Below, one piece after another: positions 19,555-30,781 of a stretch of DNA of 64,000 bases. The DNA is taken from positions 372,001 through 436,000 of the forward strand of contig NC_083378.1 of NCBI RefSeq assembly GCF_029542785.1, written 5' to 3'. The stretch comes from Malassezia japonica (Eukaryota; Basidiomycota; Malasseziomycetes; Malasseziales; Malasseziaceae). Every line of letters starts with the position of its first letter. Position 1 is the stretch's first letter. The position numbers and the translations under genes are program-made. The notes beneath the pieces were generated by a model. The model worked only from the letters and a program-made list of their open reading frames with translations, was not told where the DNA came from and ran no database searches.

Positions 19555-20701
19555 ATGGCGAGCGAGGCGACGCGCCGCAGTAACCATGCGGTGCGCGCCA
19601 AGTACGAAAAGATTGACAAGATTGGCGAGGGTACCTTTGCCGCCGTCTTCCTAGCTCGCAATGTCCAGACCGGGACCAAGGTTGCGATCAAGAAAATCAA
19701 GACGGCCGCCGCCGGCACGCGCGACGGGATCGATATCACGGCGATGCGCGAGTTCAAGTTCCTCAAGGAGCTGCATCACCCCAATGTCGTCGCGCTGCTG
19801 GACGTATTTTCGTCCGGTGCGAGTGCGCCGTCGATCAACCTGGTGCTGGAATACCTCAATACGGACCTCGAGGCGATCATCAAAGACCGTGCCCTGCTCT
19901 TTTCCGCGAGCGACATCAAGAGCTGGATGCTGATGCTCTGCCGCGGCATTGAGTACTGCCACCGGAACTACTGCTTGCACCGCGTACGTTTTCCATCTGA
20001 CTTTCAGGACTTGAAGCCCAACAACTTGCTCATCTCGCCGTCCGGCGAGCTCAAGATTGCCGACTTTGGCCTGGCGCGCGAGTGTGGCGACCCCGGCGCG
20101 CGCATGACGTCGCAGGTCGTTACGCGGTGGTACCGTTCTCCCGAGCTCCTTCTCGGCGCACGCTCCTACTCGGCCGGCGTCGACATGTGGGCGGTCGGCT
20201 GCATCTTTGCGGAGCTCATGCTGCGCACGCCCTACCTCCCTGGCGAGTCGGATGCGACACAGCTCACTACGATCCTACGTGCACTCGGCACGCCGACCAG
20301 TGCCGAGTGGCCGGTACGTTGCTTTTCTTACCCAGCAATATGCGACGCTCCCCGATGCCGGCAAGCTCGAGTCGTTTCCGAAGCAGAATCTCGCGTTCCT
20401 CTTTACCGCCGCCTCGAGCGAGACGCTGGATCTGCTCGGCGCGTGCTTGCGCTACGACCCGCTGAAGCGCGTGCGTGCGTCCGAAGCGCTCCACCACGCC
20501 TACTTCCGCGCCGGCCCTCTGCCGACGCCCCCCGCCCATCTCCCCCGCCCTGCCCAGAGCGCGGAGGAGCCCAAGGTGGAGATCGAGGCGCCCCCCGCGC
20601 CGGTCCCTGCCGCGCCCAAGGCCGCTGGCGGCAAGCGGGCGCTGACCGACGACGAGATTGCGCATCGCAAGCGTCTCGCACATCGCGTCGCGTTTTCGTA
20701 G
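19555..20701 (+). CDS. KIN28: CDK7/Kin28 kinase of TFIIH
   Basis: Cyclin-dependent kinase that phosphorylates Ser5 of the RNA polymerase II tail. Exons 19555-19983, 20008-20313 and 20336-20701; 366 residues. Introns of 24 and 22 nt; the first falls exactly between Arg143 and Asp144 of the HRD catalytic loop. Catalytic Lys46 in VAIKKIK, DFGLAR at about 162, activation-segment Thr in MTSQVVTRWYRSPELL (about Thr177). VVTRWYRSPELLLGAR and the GIDITAMREFKFLKEL helix are those of the CDK7 group, not of Cdc28. The glycine loop reads GEGTFAAVF, with Ala where Gly or Tyr is common. The tail ends ALTDDEIAHRKRLA, like the end of other fungal Kin28 proteins. Confidence 0.93.
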
Positions 20702-20728
20702 CCAGTGGGGCTATGGTGCTATAGCGAT

Positions 20729-21557
20729 TTAGATCTTCTTGTCCTTGACAAGCTCTGATGGTCAGAAAAAAAGTACGTACTCTCCACGTCCGCAACGGCG
20801 CTCTCGAGGATCTGCTTCTGCACCTTGTCGTCAGCAAGGCTCTCGGTGACCTTGCGGATGACAGTCTCGGTGAGCAGGTTCTGCTCAGCCTCGCGCTGCT
20901 GGGCCTCGTAGCGCACCCACGAGTCGAGGACCTGCTTGACCTCGGCAGCGATGGCGGTGCGCTGCTTGAGCTCATAAGCGTCCTTCTCGGCCTGGATCGT
21001 CTCCTTGGCGATGGCGTAGAGACCCTTGGTCACGTCCACGACATCGGACTTCTGCGAGACCTGGTCGATGCGGTTCTGCACGGCCTTGGTGTGGCCGGCG
21101 CGGGCCTCGTTCAGGATACCGGCGATCTTGTCGATCGTCGAGTTAGCCCAGTCCTGGTAGGGCTGGACGACCGAGCGACCGACGAGAGTCGCAAAGATCA
21201 GGAAACCAGCCAAGATCACGGTCTCGTCGTTGGCCACGTAGAGCTCGTTCGAGACGGTGAAGGCAGTGAGACCGGCACCGAGAGTGACCCAGGTGGTCTT
21301 CGAGACCAGCGAGTTGCCCGGGAGCGCGTCAATGAGCGACGACGCCTTCGCCTCAGGGGAGGGCTCTGGAAGGTCAGATCACACGTGTTACCTACTGTCG
21401 GAGTAGAAGCGAGCGCTGTGCGGTGTTAGCATTTGATCGAGAGAATCGGTACGTACGGAGCAGCCACCGCAGGCATCACAGCCTGGCGGGGAATGGCCGC
21501 GGCAACAGCGCGGCGGGTCGCGGCTTGCGCACTACGGGTAGCGACGCGAAACACCAT
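20729..21557 (-). CDS. ATP4: F1Fo-ATP synthase subunit b (Atp4)
   Basis: Peripheral-stalk subunit of mitochondrial ATP synthase. Exons 21457-21557, 21396-21415, 20781-21365 and 20729-20754; 243 residues against 244 in yeast. Introns are 41, 30 and 26 nt, clearly longer than in most genes here and with T-runs. A basic presequence (MVFRVATRSAQAATRRAVAA) is followed by the two membrane spans (VTLGAGLTAFTVSNELYVAN and ETVILAGFLIFATLVGRSVV) and a long amphipathic helix. The last exon adds only eight residues (LVKDKKI end). Exon 2 is a 20-nt microexon. Divergent from the mitochondrial kinase gene, with CACGTGAT at 21627 between them. Confidence 0.95.
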
Positions 21558-21626
21558 GTCGGTTCTGGTAGACAAAATCCAACCCGCCCGCCGAGCAGCC
21601 CCGAGCCGGCACGGCCCGCTGGCACT

Positions 21627-21634
21627 CACGTGAT
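21627..21634. promoter_or_regulatory. CACGTGAT promoter motif, ATP4/kinase
   Basis: The octamer lies midway in the 146-bp divergent promoter of two nuclear genes for mitochondrial proteins. Confidence 0.5.
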
Positions 21635-21703
21635 GTCCACGTGGATGTGGAGCCGGCCCCAGGTCCGGGGTAGGTGGACGCCGTGGACGACTGTGGTGCC
21701 AGG

Positions 21704-23139
21704 ATGTACGTGCGGGGATCGCTGACCGCAGGGCCTACCAGATTTCACAAAAGGTCTGGAAGCAGATCGATCGATTTGCTGCATTTCCACAGAATGGCGT
21801 GTCGCTGCGCCAGATGGTGCTCTTCGGGCGGAATACCAACCCGGGCACCCTGCTGCTTGCGAGCTCCTTTCTGATGGAGGAGCTTCCGGTGCGCATGGCG
21901 CACCGCGTCAAGGAGCTGAACGAGCTCCCGTATGATTTGGCCAAGATGCCGTCAATCATCAAGGTCAAGAACTGGTACGCACAGTCCTTTGAGGACATGG
22001 TCGAGTTCCCGGCACCCCGCCTCCCGGACTCGATCCAACGCAAGCTCTCCAAGTCGATCGCAAACGAGACGGAGCAGGACGAAGTGCCTTCTACACCGAA
22101 TCCGAGTCTGGGCGAGAATGCGCGCCTCGAGGACGGCGTGTCCAAGTCGCATCTCACGGCCAACAAGAACTGGTCGACCAGCGAGCCGGGGCTGCGCCGC
22201 CGCCCGATCCTCAACTACGGCACACAGACCCGGCTCGACGATATCAAGTGGCCGATGGAGGTCGTGGACTACAACACCAACTTTACGCGCTGCCTCGAGC
22301 GGATCAAGCGGCGACACGATGCGGTCGTCACGACCGTCGCGCAGGGCGTTTTGGAATACAAGCGCGCCAAACGCTCCTCGCAGCACCAGGCGGACGTGCA
22401 AGAGTTCTTGGACCGCTTCTACATGTCGCGCATCGGCATTCGGATGCTGATCGGACAGCACATTGCGCTCGGCCGCTCGATCGAGTCATCGCACGACTCG
22501 CTGGGCTACCTCGCCGCCAAGGCCTCGCAGGGGACCGTGAGCGACGCGAGCGGCACGAGCCCGGAGGAGTACGTCGGAATCATCTGCACGAATACCAACG
22601 TCGGCGCGGTGGCGCACGAGGCGATCGAAAACGCGCGATTTGTCTGCGAAGAGCACTACGGCCTCTTCCGCGCACCGCCGGTGCAGCTGGTGTGCCCGAA
22701 GAACCTGACGTTTATGTACGTCCCGAGCCACCTCAACCACATGCTGTTTGAGCTGCTGAAAAACTCGCTGCGTGCTGTCGTCGAGCGCTACGGCACGGAA
22801 AACGAGGACCATTTCCCGGCGATCAAGGTGATCGTCGTCGAGGGCAAGGAAGATATCACAATCAAAATCAGCGACGAGGGCGGCGGAATTCCTCGCTCCG
22901 AAGTCCCGCTCGCCTGGACATACATGTACACCACGGCGCGCTCCGAGGATCTCGATCCAGACTTCCAGTCGAGCGACTTTCACGCGCCGATGGCGGGCTT
23001 TGGGTACGGCCTCCCGCTCGCGCGTCTCTATGCGCGGTACTTTGGCGGCGACTTGAAACTGATCTCGATGGAGGGCTACGGCACCGACGTATACCTGCAC
23101 CTGAATCGGCTGTCTTCCAGCAGCGAGCCGCTGCCGTAG
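21704..23139 (+). CDS. Mitochondrial pyruvate dehydrogenase-type kinase
   Basis: Protein kinase of the PDK/BCKDK family, which inactivates 2-oxo acid dehydrogenase complexes by Ser phosphorylation. The frame is open from 21732 but has no ATG; removing a 26-nt intron (21706-21731, GTACGT, CTGAC, CGCAG) joins AT to G and gives MAYQISQKVWKQIDRF, a normal fungal PDK start. 469 residues. Conserved pieces: FPQNGVSLRQMVLFG, the N box FELLKNSLRAVVERYG, G1 DEGGGIP and G2 GFGYGLPLARLYARYFGG. An extra acidic, Ser-rich insertion of about 60 residues follows the first helix bundle. Which substrate complex it serves (PDH or branched-chain) cannot be decided here. Confidence 0.9.
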
Positions 23140-23174
23140 TTTATGTATAGCGACTCTGCACTGCACCCTTCTCA

Positions 23175-25028
23175 CTAATGCACTACGGGGCCATGGGGGG
23201 GAAGATAGGGCGCAGGCACCGGCGGATATCCGCGCGCTGGCGGCTCGCCATACGCTTCCGGCGCATACGGCGCTTTGGGGTACGGCGCATCGTACTCGGG
23301 CATCGGCCGCCCATCGAGCGGCGCGCCGTACTCGTCGACAGGCACCGCCGCATCGTACGGCACACCGCGGTCCATATATGGGCCAGGAGGCACCCCGTAC
23401 GGCGGCGCGTACGGAGCACTGCCGGGCGGCGGGCCATAGGGGGGGTACATCTCCTGCATCGCCATCTCCTCTTGCCGCACATAGTTGGGGTACATCGGCG
23501 GCATGGGGTGGATGCCCATCTGATCCATATCAACAAACACGTCGTACTCTTCGAGCCCACGCAGGTCGGGATAGGCCATAAACGAGTTGATATCGTCGCG
23601 CGGCATGCGCTGCGGCGTATAGTCGAAGCGGTCCACATCGCGCTGCGTCCGCCGCGAGTAGGCGGGCGGCTTCCGGACGAGCTCCGCCTCAAATGGCTGG
23701 TGCCGCCGCGTGGGCTGCGGCGTATCGAGCAGGCGCTTCTCGCGGTCGAGCTTGCGCCGCTTCCGGTTCGTGTCGTCAATCAGCGTCCGGCGCACGGACG
23801 CCGCCTGGTCCCGCCAGTTGACCCACGCCGTCTCATCCTCGACCTTGGCCCAGCGCTCGCGCTCCTTTTCTTCATGCTCGAGCCACTTCTCGAGCAGCAC
23901 AAGCCGGCGGTCTTTCCGCGTATCAATAATCGTGTGCAAGAGCTGCAGCTCGGGGTGCGTTCCGGCATGAATCATTTCGCTCTCAGCCTCGAGCTCTTCC
24001 ATGCGCTCGTTGTACAGACGGTCGCGCAGCATCGCATATCCGATCTCGGCGCGCGTAAGAAGGTCGAGCGCCTCGTGTCGCCGCTGCATCGCCTCGACAT
24101 CGTCCTGCTCGGTCGACTCGAGGACCGGCGCGTCGGCGTCGGCGTCGGCATCGGCATCGGCGTCGGCCGCCTCGGCGTCTTTTTCGTCTTCGTCCACACC
24201 GCCCTCGTCGCCCGCCTCGTCTTCGTCGTCGGCGACCTCCGCCGCATCTTCCTCGGCGGGCTCGACAGGCTCTTCGGCCGTAGCTCCGGGCTCGTCGGCC
24301 GCTTCGCTTGGCGGCGCCTCGGCGTCCGACTCGATGCGCTCGCCCATCTCCGACTCGGGCGAGTTCTGGCGGCTAGTCGCCGCAGACGGCGGCACGGAGC
24401 TTTCGGGATCCGGCTCCACGAGGAGGCTCGGCGCACCGCCCGTGGCCGCCGCACGCCGCTTGCCTGCGGCCGCGATCACGGCGCGGCGCAGTGTCGAGTG
24501 CACTTTGCGTGGTGTCCCTGGCGCGCTGATTGTCGTATTTCCTTCGTCGTCATCGTCGTTTGCGTCCTCGGGAGAGCTATCATCGCTCAGCGTCGAAGAT
24601 GTTGGGGGAATAGCATGAGGGCGGCGCTGGTCGACGCCGGGCGTCGACGAGGCGAGCGAAGCAAGACCGTCCAGCGCACTGTGTTCTTTGCTCGCCTCCA
24701 TATCGCGCGCTTCGTCTTCGGAGAGCGACGATCCCTCCTCGTCGCTGTACGTCGGGGGCTGCGGCGGCCGTCCTTGGGGCGTGCGCTCCACGTCACTATC
24801 GCCCTCTTCTGTCAGCTCGCTTCCTTCGCTGAATCGATCGTTGGATGCGCGCGTCTCGTCGATTTGCATCGTATCGTGCTCCCCGCGTTCGGGGTGCGTG
24901 TCCGGCTCCATCTTGTCGTCCTCGTGGCCGTCCGAGGCAGTCTCGTCGAAAGGGAGAGGCTCCGTTTCCGCGTCAGAAGATAGCGGAGAGTAAGGCGGTT
25001 CTTTTACCTCTTCGCCGGTTGAGGCCAT
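23175..25028 (-). CDS. Sds3-like Rpd3L histone deacetylase subunit
   Basis: 617 residues, single exon. The N-terminal half is acidic and Ser/Asp/Glu-rich, with an Ala-Asp dipeptide repeat (about 24126-24165). The recognisable part, about 310-440, is an Sds3/Dep1/BRMS1-type coiled coil: EMIHAGTHPELQLLHTIIDT, KDRRLVLLEKWLEHEEKERE. The C-terminal 130 residues are Pro/Tyr-rich and repetitive (YPPYGPPPGSAPYAPPYGVP), a disordered prion-like tail not found in yeast Sds3. Sds3 proteins hold the Sin3-Rpd3 large complex together and are needed for its deacetylase activity; the assignment to Sds3 and not Dep1 is inferred. Shares a 132-bp promoter with YAR1. Confidence 0.82.
   Translation of the reverse strand: MASTGEEVKEPPYSPLSSDAETEPLPFDETASDGHEDDKMEPDTHPERGEHDTMQIDETRASNDRFSEGSELTEEGDSDVERTPQGRPPQPPTYSDEEGSSLSEDEARDMEASKEHSALDGLASLASSTPGVDQRRPHAIPPTSSTLSDDSSPEDANDDDDEGNTTISAPGTPRKVHSTLRRAVIAAAGKRRAAATGGAPSLLVEPDPESSVPPSAATSRQNSPESEMGERIESDAEAPPSEAADEPGATAEEPVEPAEEDAAEVADDEDEAGDEGGVDEDEKDAEAADADADADADADAPVLESTEQDDVEAMQRRHEALDLLTRAEIGYAMLRDRLYNERMEELEAESEMIHAGTHPELQLLHTIIDTRKDRRLVLLEKWLEHEEKERERWAKVEDETAWVNWRDQAASVRRTLIDDTNRKRRKLDREKRLLDTPQPTRRHQPFEAELVRKPPAYSRRTQRDVDRFDYTPQRMPRDDINSFMAYPDLRGLEEYDVFVDMDQMGIHPMPPMYPNYVRQEEMAMQEMYPPYGPPPGSAPYAPPYGVPPGPYMDRGVPYDAAVPVDEYGAPLDGRPMPEYDAPYPKAPYAPEAYGEPPARGYPPVPAPYLPPHGPVVH
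24126..24165 (-). repeat. Hexanucleotide repeat coding Ala-Asp run
   Basis: Six to seven copies of GCSGAY-type hexamers (seen on the plus strand as GCGTCG/GCATCG) in the Sds3-like gene, coding for ADADADADAD. Likely slippage-prone. Confidence 0.75.
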
Positions 25029-25160
25029 CTCCTCCACGACGTGAATCACGCAGGTCTCTGCGTCACGCCGTCCAAAGGGGACGTCGAATGCACGGCGAAG
25101 CGCGTTCCGTCTCTCCACCCGCTTACGTAACGATGACGATAATTTTTTGCGCACTCCACG

Positions 25161-25841
25161 ATGAGCCTCACGGAAGAGCAGACGGACGACGTGCTGTACG
25201 CCGCCCGCGCGGGCGACGTCGAGGCGCTGAACGAGACGCTTCAGGCCCTGAACCAGGATGCTAAGGAGGCCGCGCGCCTTGTGCTCAAGGCGACGAACGA
25301 GTCGGGCAACACGCCGCTCCACTTTGCCGCGGCCAATGGCCACCAGGCGATCGTCGACGTGCTCCTGCCGGAGGCGGACCTCGCCGCGCTCCTGCGCCAG
25401 AACCAGTCGGGAAACACTGCGCTGCACTGGGCGGCGTTTAATGGACATGTCGAGATTGCCGAGGCCCTCGCCAAGCGCGTCGACGCTCTCGAGATCGCCG
25501 AGCCGGAGCAGGCGAAAGAGTTCCGCGCCGCCGAGGACAAGCGCGAGATGGAGCGCCACAATACCGCGGCCGCCAAGGCGAAGCCGGAGGACCAGAGCGA
25601 GGCAGATGTCACCGCGGAGCGCGAGCGCCACGAAGAGCAGCAGCGGGAACGTGCGCTGTGGGATGTGCGCAACGACGCAGGCCGGGGGCCGATGAGCGAG
25701 GCCCAGATGGTCGACCGCGAGGCGGTGGTCCAGATGCTTCTTGGACGCCTTGCGCAGCACGACAAGGGCGGTGCCGAGGCGCCGGCTGCTGCGCCGGTCG
25801 ACGCCGTCGAGGAAAAGACCGCACAGCTGGACATTGCATAG
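25161..25841 (+). CDS. YAR1: Ankyrin repeat protein Yar1, Rps3 chaperone
   Basis: 226 residues, single exon. An N-terminal helix pair (TDDVLYAARAGDVEALNETL) is followed by two canonical ankyrin repeats, SGNTPLHFAAANGHQAIVDV and SGNTALHWAAFNGHVEIAEA, then a charged helical tail containing ERALWDVRNDAGRGPMSEAQ. Size, repeat number and the C-terminal ERERALWDVRNDAGR-type motif match fungal Yar1, which carries free ribosomal protein Rps3 to the nucleus. Function by homology; other small ankyrin proteins cannot be excluded. Ends 13 bp from the convergent carrier gene. Confidence 0.8.
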   Translation: MSLTEEQTDDVLYAARAGDVEALNETLQALNQDAKEAARLVLKATNESGNTPLHFAAANGHQAIVDVLLPEADLAALLRQNQSGNTALHWAAFNGHVEIAEALAKRVDALEIAEPEQAKEFRAAEDKREMERHNTAAAKAKPEDQSEADVTAERERHEEQQRERALWDVRNDAGRGPMSEAQMVDREAVVQMLLGRLAQHDKGGAEAPAAAPVDAVEEKTAQLDIA

Positions 25842-25854
25842 ATCTATCAATGTA

Positions 25855-26819
25855 TTATTCGCGGAGCTCGCGTTTTACGCCTTCGTACACGACAAACTGG
25901 GTCAGAGAAGAGACGTACAAGGGCAGCATTGGCAGGGATCGCACGCACGACCGTCGTACCGGCACCGGCAAAGAGCGCATGCCAGCCGCCTTCGCGGAAC
26001 GTGGCGCGGAGGATGGTGAGGAAACTTGGCGTCGGGCCGCGGAGCGACGCAAGCGGCTCGGCCTGCATCCGCGTCTTGACTACATCGGCCCAGTACGTCG
26101 AGAGCCACGCGACGACGCCGGCAAGCGCGCCAGACACGGCGAGCTCGGCGTTGGACAGCGTGGGGTTCGGGCCAGCGTGCATGCCGAGCATCGTGCGGTT
26201 CAGCAGGGCGTACACAAGAAAGTAGGGGCCGTACCCGATATCACGGATGCACGTCGCACCGAGGCCATGGTATATCGCGCGTATACCTCCGGCCTGCCAC
26301 ACATGTTGGATGGCCTGAAGATACGAGACGCGGCGCGTCGTCGACGTGTTGACTTGCTGCTGGATCTTGAAGAGCTCCATCGGCGAAGTGATCAGAGCCG
26401 ATCCGATACCACTCGCGATGCCTGCCCACCACGTCTGCGCTAGCGTCGGCTCGGCCTGGCGGGCATATGGCCCTTGGAGGAAGGAGAGCGACGCGTCGTA
26501 CAAAAAAAAGATGGACGCATTCATCGCAGCGACGCCCAGCTGAGTAAGACTAACGACGTACCATCGGAGAGAGCACGCCACGAAAGAGGCCTACGACGCG
26601 CTCTTCACGCAGGATCCGGCCAAAGGCATTCAGCGTGCCGGTGTAGTGCGTCGCAAGAAGAGGGACTCCAGGGAGCAGGGGCTGCGACGGACCATGTCCA
26701 CGCGCTGCTTGTGCTTGGAGTCTTGTCTTGACGGTATCAAAGGGGTGCCCAACAAGCACGCTCGCAACTCCGCCGGCAGTTCCGGCGAAGAACTCGACCA
26801 CGCCGGCCGGAAGGCCCAT
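25855..26819 (-). CDS. Mitochondrial carrier (SLC25 family)
   Basis: Inner-membrane solute carrier, 306 residues in exons 26562-26819, 25918-26539 and 25855-25895, with two 22-nt introns. The three repeats each carry the signature: GHPFDTVKTRLQ, TSPMELFKIQQQ and TYWADVVKTRMQ. In the third the leading Pro is missing (Tyr-Trp-Ala-Asp), so one helix kink may differ. Start MGLPAGVVEFFAGTAGG is the usual beginning of helix 1. Best resemblance is to the Ymc1/Ort1/carnitine-carrier branch (amino acid or acylcarnitine transport); the substrate is not determinable by eye. The 14-residue last exon (FVVYEGVKREL) completes helix 6. Confidence 0.9.
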
Positions 26820-26906
26820 TTAGGTTCTCCACAAGATGCGCCGATCCAGCCGATCCGCACGGAGCACTCCCGATCGCCCGATAGAGATAACGTGCTTAAG
26901 GCAACG

Positions 26907-29900
26907 ATGTACAAGGACGATCCTGTGGAGCGTCTGATAGATATCGGCCCGGAAGAGGAGCGCCAGCAGGACCGCACTGGTACACCTGTGCCGCTCCACG
27001 GTACCGAGTCCGCAATGGACTCTGAAAAAAGGTCTGAACTAGACAATACGCCCAAGGAGCGCGAGTCTTGGAAATGGCGCCGCGTACTCGGCCTCCCTAC
27101 GTGCTATTGGATGTGGATCGTGGCTCTCCTCTTGTACTTTGAGCCCAGTATTTCCGATGCACTCAAGTCGACGAATGGGTTGACTAGGCTCAACTTCCAG
27201 CACCTTATCGCCAACACGGCCAAGCCGCAAGGCTCGGCGGCTGGACGCGAAGCGGACCACTTGCAGTGCCGCCTCGCGAATGCGACAGCCGGGCCGCCGC
27301 CGCAATTTGGCAAACGCACGCAAAATGACCGCTTCGTGCACGGCACGAAGCCGACTCTGATCCATAATGCAACGCTATGGACCGGCGAAGACATCCTCCA
27401 TGGCGTCGATATCCAGATGGAGTCGGGCATCGTTACTTTTATCGAAAAGACCGAGCCCGTGCACGTATCCAAGCACAGCTTCGATATTGTCGATGCACAC
27501 GGCCGCTGGGTCACGCCCGGCATTATTGACATGCACACGCACGTCGGGGTGATGGGCATGCCGTACAAAAGCAGCACAGACGACGGCAACTCGCGCCAGG
27601 GCGCGACGCGGCCCATGGTACGCAGTCTGGATGGCATGAACGAGCATGACCAGGACATGCATACCGCCGTCGGCGGCGGTATTACCACGACGCTGGTGCT
27701 TCCTGGCTCGCTGAACAACATCGGCGGCCAGGCCTACACGGTCAAACTCGGCAAGCTGCACGGCCGCCCGCCGAGCTCGCGTGTACTGGATCCCCCTCGC
27801 AGTCTTATTCTTCCTGGCGAGCGCGAAAATGGGCGCGATGCGCTGTACACCAAAGCATCCGGCATGCACCGCGGCGATACCACCACCTCGTTCCGGCACA
27901 TCAAGATGGCGTGTGGCGAGAATGCACGCAAGTACGGCCTCGTGCGCCTGGACGAGGCGTGGAATTTCCGCCGCGAGTTTGAGCGCGCACAAAAACTGCT
28001 CCGGCGCCAGGACGACTTTTGCGCTGCGCTCGAGCATGGCGATACGCCTGCCGAGCCGAGCTTTCCGTCGGAGCTTGAGCTCGACTCGCTGGTGGATGTG
28101 CTGCGTGGCCGCACCAAGGTGCATACGCACTGCTACACGATGAACGACCTCGATGCAATGGTGCGCCACTCGACCGAGTTCTCGTTCCCGATTGCCGCCT
28201 TCCACCATGCGCACGAGACGTACATGGTACCTGAGCTCCTGCACAAGGCCTACGACCACCCCCCGGCGGTCGCCATGTTCAGCACGAATGCGAACTACAA
28301 GTACGAGTCGTACTTTGGCACACCGTTTGCCGGTGCGCTCCTCCGTGCGGCCAACATTACGCCTATCTACAAGAGCGACCACCCCGTGCTGGACACGCGC
28401 CGCCTCGTGCACCAAGCTGCGGAGGCGCACCACTTTGGCCTCGACGAGATCGATGCGCTGAAGTCGGTCACGTCGGCGCCTGCCCACGTCCTCGGCCTCT
28501 CGCACCGTGTCGGCCATGTGCGCAGCGGTGCGGACGCAGACGTCGTGCTGTGGGACCGCCACCCGCTGCAGCTTGGCGCGACGCCGGTGCAAGTTTTTAT
28601 CGATGGCGAGGCCCAACTCGACAACCCGCATGCCTCGGGCGAGGACGTGACGCACTCCAAGCCGCAGTCGGCGCCCCGCCAGCCCGACTACTCGAGTGAG
28701 ATCCAGCGTGTGCACAAGGCCGAGCCTGCGGTGGCCGATGCGCGTGCGCTTGCCTTCCCCACGCCGAGCGAGTACGTGGACAGCGCGGTGCTGCTCAACG
28801 TCAAGTCGTTCTACCACCGGCGCAACAATGGCAGTACGACGCGGATCGTCGCCGAGCACTTTGACAATGCTTCGGGCGTCTTGGTGTACCACGGCGGCTC
28901 GCTCGTGTGCGTCGGCACGGCCGACTGTCTTGCGCTTGCGCCGCACAAGGCACAGCGTGTGAATACGCACGGCGGCACGATTGTCCCTGGCCTGATTTCG
29001 TACGGCGGCACGCTGGGCCTTGCGGATATCCCTGCCGAGGACTCGGCCAAGGCCGGTCAGGACCCGTCGGCGGTGAACGAGTACGCGGAGCTACAGAAGC
29101 GCGTCATTCCCCGTGCGGTGGATGCACTGACGTGGGGCGGTCACGACATGCTCCGTGCGCATGCGTCGGGCGTCACGACGGCCATCTGCGGCCCCGATGT
29201 CATGGGCCCTGTGGGCGGCATCCTGACACAATTTGATACCAATGTGCGCACCATCCTTGATCCCTTTAGCGTGCGTGCGACCGAGGTCGCGCTGCACGTC
29301 GCATTCGATCGTTCCGGCCCCTCACTTGGCGCATTGATCGGCATGCTGCGCCAGGTGCTTGAGGACCCGCCGACACGCGAGTGGAAGCGTGTCGTGGCTG
29401 GCGAGCTGCCGCTGGTCGTCAATGCCGACAGCCAAGAGGTGATTGCGCAGCTGATCCTCCTGCGCAAGTCCTTCCCCAAGGTCCGTCTGGTAATCGACTC
29501 GCTCGGACCGCTGCACATGCTGGCGGAGCACCTTGCCGCAAACGACATTGGCGTGCTGATGCCGAACAAGGTGTGGCTGTACGAGTGGGACAGTCTGGAC
29601 CGCCTGCGTGGCCCGCCCTTTACCCCCGATACCGAGCTGCGCGTTTTGCTCAAGCACGGCGTCAAGGTCGGCATTCGTATTGCCGAGTCCTGGGAGGCCG
29701 CACACCTCATGTGGGAGACGGCGTGGGCCGCTCAAGAGGCGCACGTCACCGACCCCGCTACGATTCTCGAGCTGATTACGACCAAGTATGTTGTTTTACT
29801 GACCCAGTCTGGAATCGCTCCTGGGTCTGCCCGCTGCGCCTGGCGCCGACTTTGTCGTGTACGACGTACGTGCCTCCCCCCCCACTCACCCAGAGCAATC

Positions 29901-29965
29901 CCTTTACGTATGGAGCCAAGGTCCTGGCCGTTGGTACGCCACGCTCGCTCGAGCTGTTTTCGTAG
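26907..29965 (+). CDS. Membrane-anchored tandem amidohydrolase
   Basis: Exons 26907-29785, 29808-29865 and 29894-29965; 1002 residues; introns of 22 and 28 nt, the first with GTATGT. One membrane segment at about 68-84 (WMWIVALLLYF) after a charged cytosolic tail makes it a type II membrane protein, so the catalytic part probably faces the vacuole or cell exterior. First amidohydrolase domain: PGIIDMHTHVG with the metal-binding His-X-His (about 209-211) and SDHPVLDTR with the catalytic Asp. It ends GADADVVLWDRHP. A second, related domain begins near 690; at the metal site it reads PGLISYGGTLG with no His pair, so it looks catalytically dead. Substrate unknown. The start at 26907 is chosen because upstream Mets overlap the divergent carrier gene. 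Confidence 0.85.
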
Positions 29966-30155
29966 CCACCGCTATAAGTGTGCATTCAATTGCATTTTCC
30001 AGATCCAGCCAAAGCTGAATAGTACATGTGGCGAGAGACCACCTCTGCAGTGGCCTGCTCTAGTCTACCTAAACATCCAGAGGCAGGTCCGTACAGAGTA
30101 TTTCCATGCCAAGTTGCAACGAACTGGCAAAACAAACCATCCAACACAAACGCAA

Positions 30156-30699
30156 TTAGATGTAAGTGTCGTAGGCCTGGGGAGCCAGCGTCACAGGAGT
30201 GTTCCTGGTCGTGGTAACGGTGTGCTCAGCGCGGGGCAGAGCGGGCACACGCTTCAGGTCGACGTGCTCTGGAGGTCAGAAAAAAAGTTTTATACGTACC
30301 GCCACGCTCCTTGGCAGCGCGCTTGGCAGCAGCGTTGCTCTTCACACGGCGGATGAAGTCGTCACGGCACTTGGAGTGACGGACGTGCTCAACACGGAGG
30401 TTGACACGCTTCTCCATCTTGCGGTTGCCGACAGTCTTGTACACAATGACACCGACTAGGGTAAGCTTCCTTTTTTAATACATACCAGCACGGGGGAAGA
30501 CACCGTACACAACACCAGTGCGGCCCTGGTAGTACTTGTGCGGCATACCCTTCTGCTCACCGGGGTCAGCGACAATGTCGACAATGTCGCCGGCATGGAA
30601 CGGCCTCAAGAAGCGGCTGACCTGAACCTGGCCATGCTTCTTGAACTGCTTGGCAAACATGTGCCTGGTGCGCGCCCTGTAACCATAGCTGTGCGGCAT
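30156..30699 (-). CDS. RPL21: 60S ribosomal protein eL21
   Basis: Exons 30486-30699, 30300-30455 and 30156-30268; 160 residues, the normal eL21 length. Starts MPHSYGYRARTRHMF, includes GDIVDIVADPGEQKGMPHKY and EKRVNLRVEHVRHSKCRDDF, and ends LAPQAYDTYI. The two introns are 30 and 31 nt with A/T-rich spacers, longer than the 22-nt class. Shares a 183-bp divergent promoter with RPS9 that contains the palindrome TCACGTGA at 30782-30789, so both ribosomal protein genes are likely driven together. Confidence 0.97.
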
Positions 30700-30781
30700 C
30701 TTGACAGATTACTCGATGGTAGGGGAGAAGCGCTGCGGACTCCTTTCGAGGTAGGCGGCGCACCAGTGGAACTATACTACA

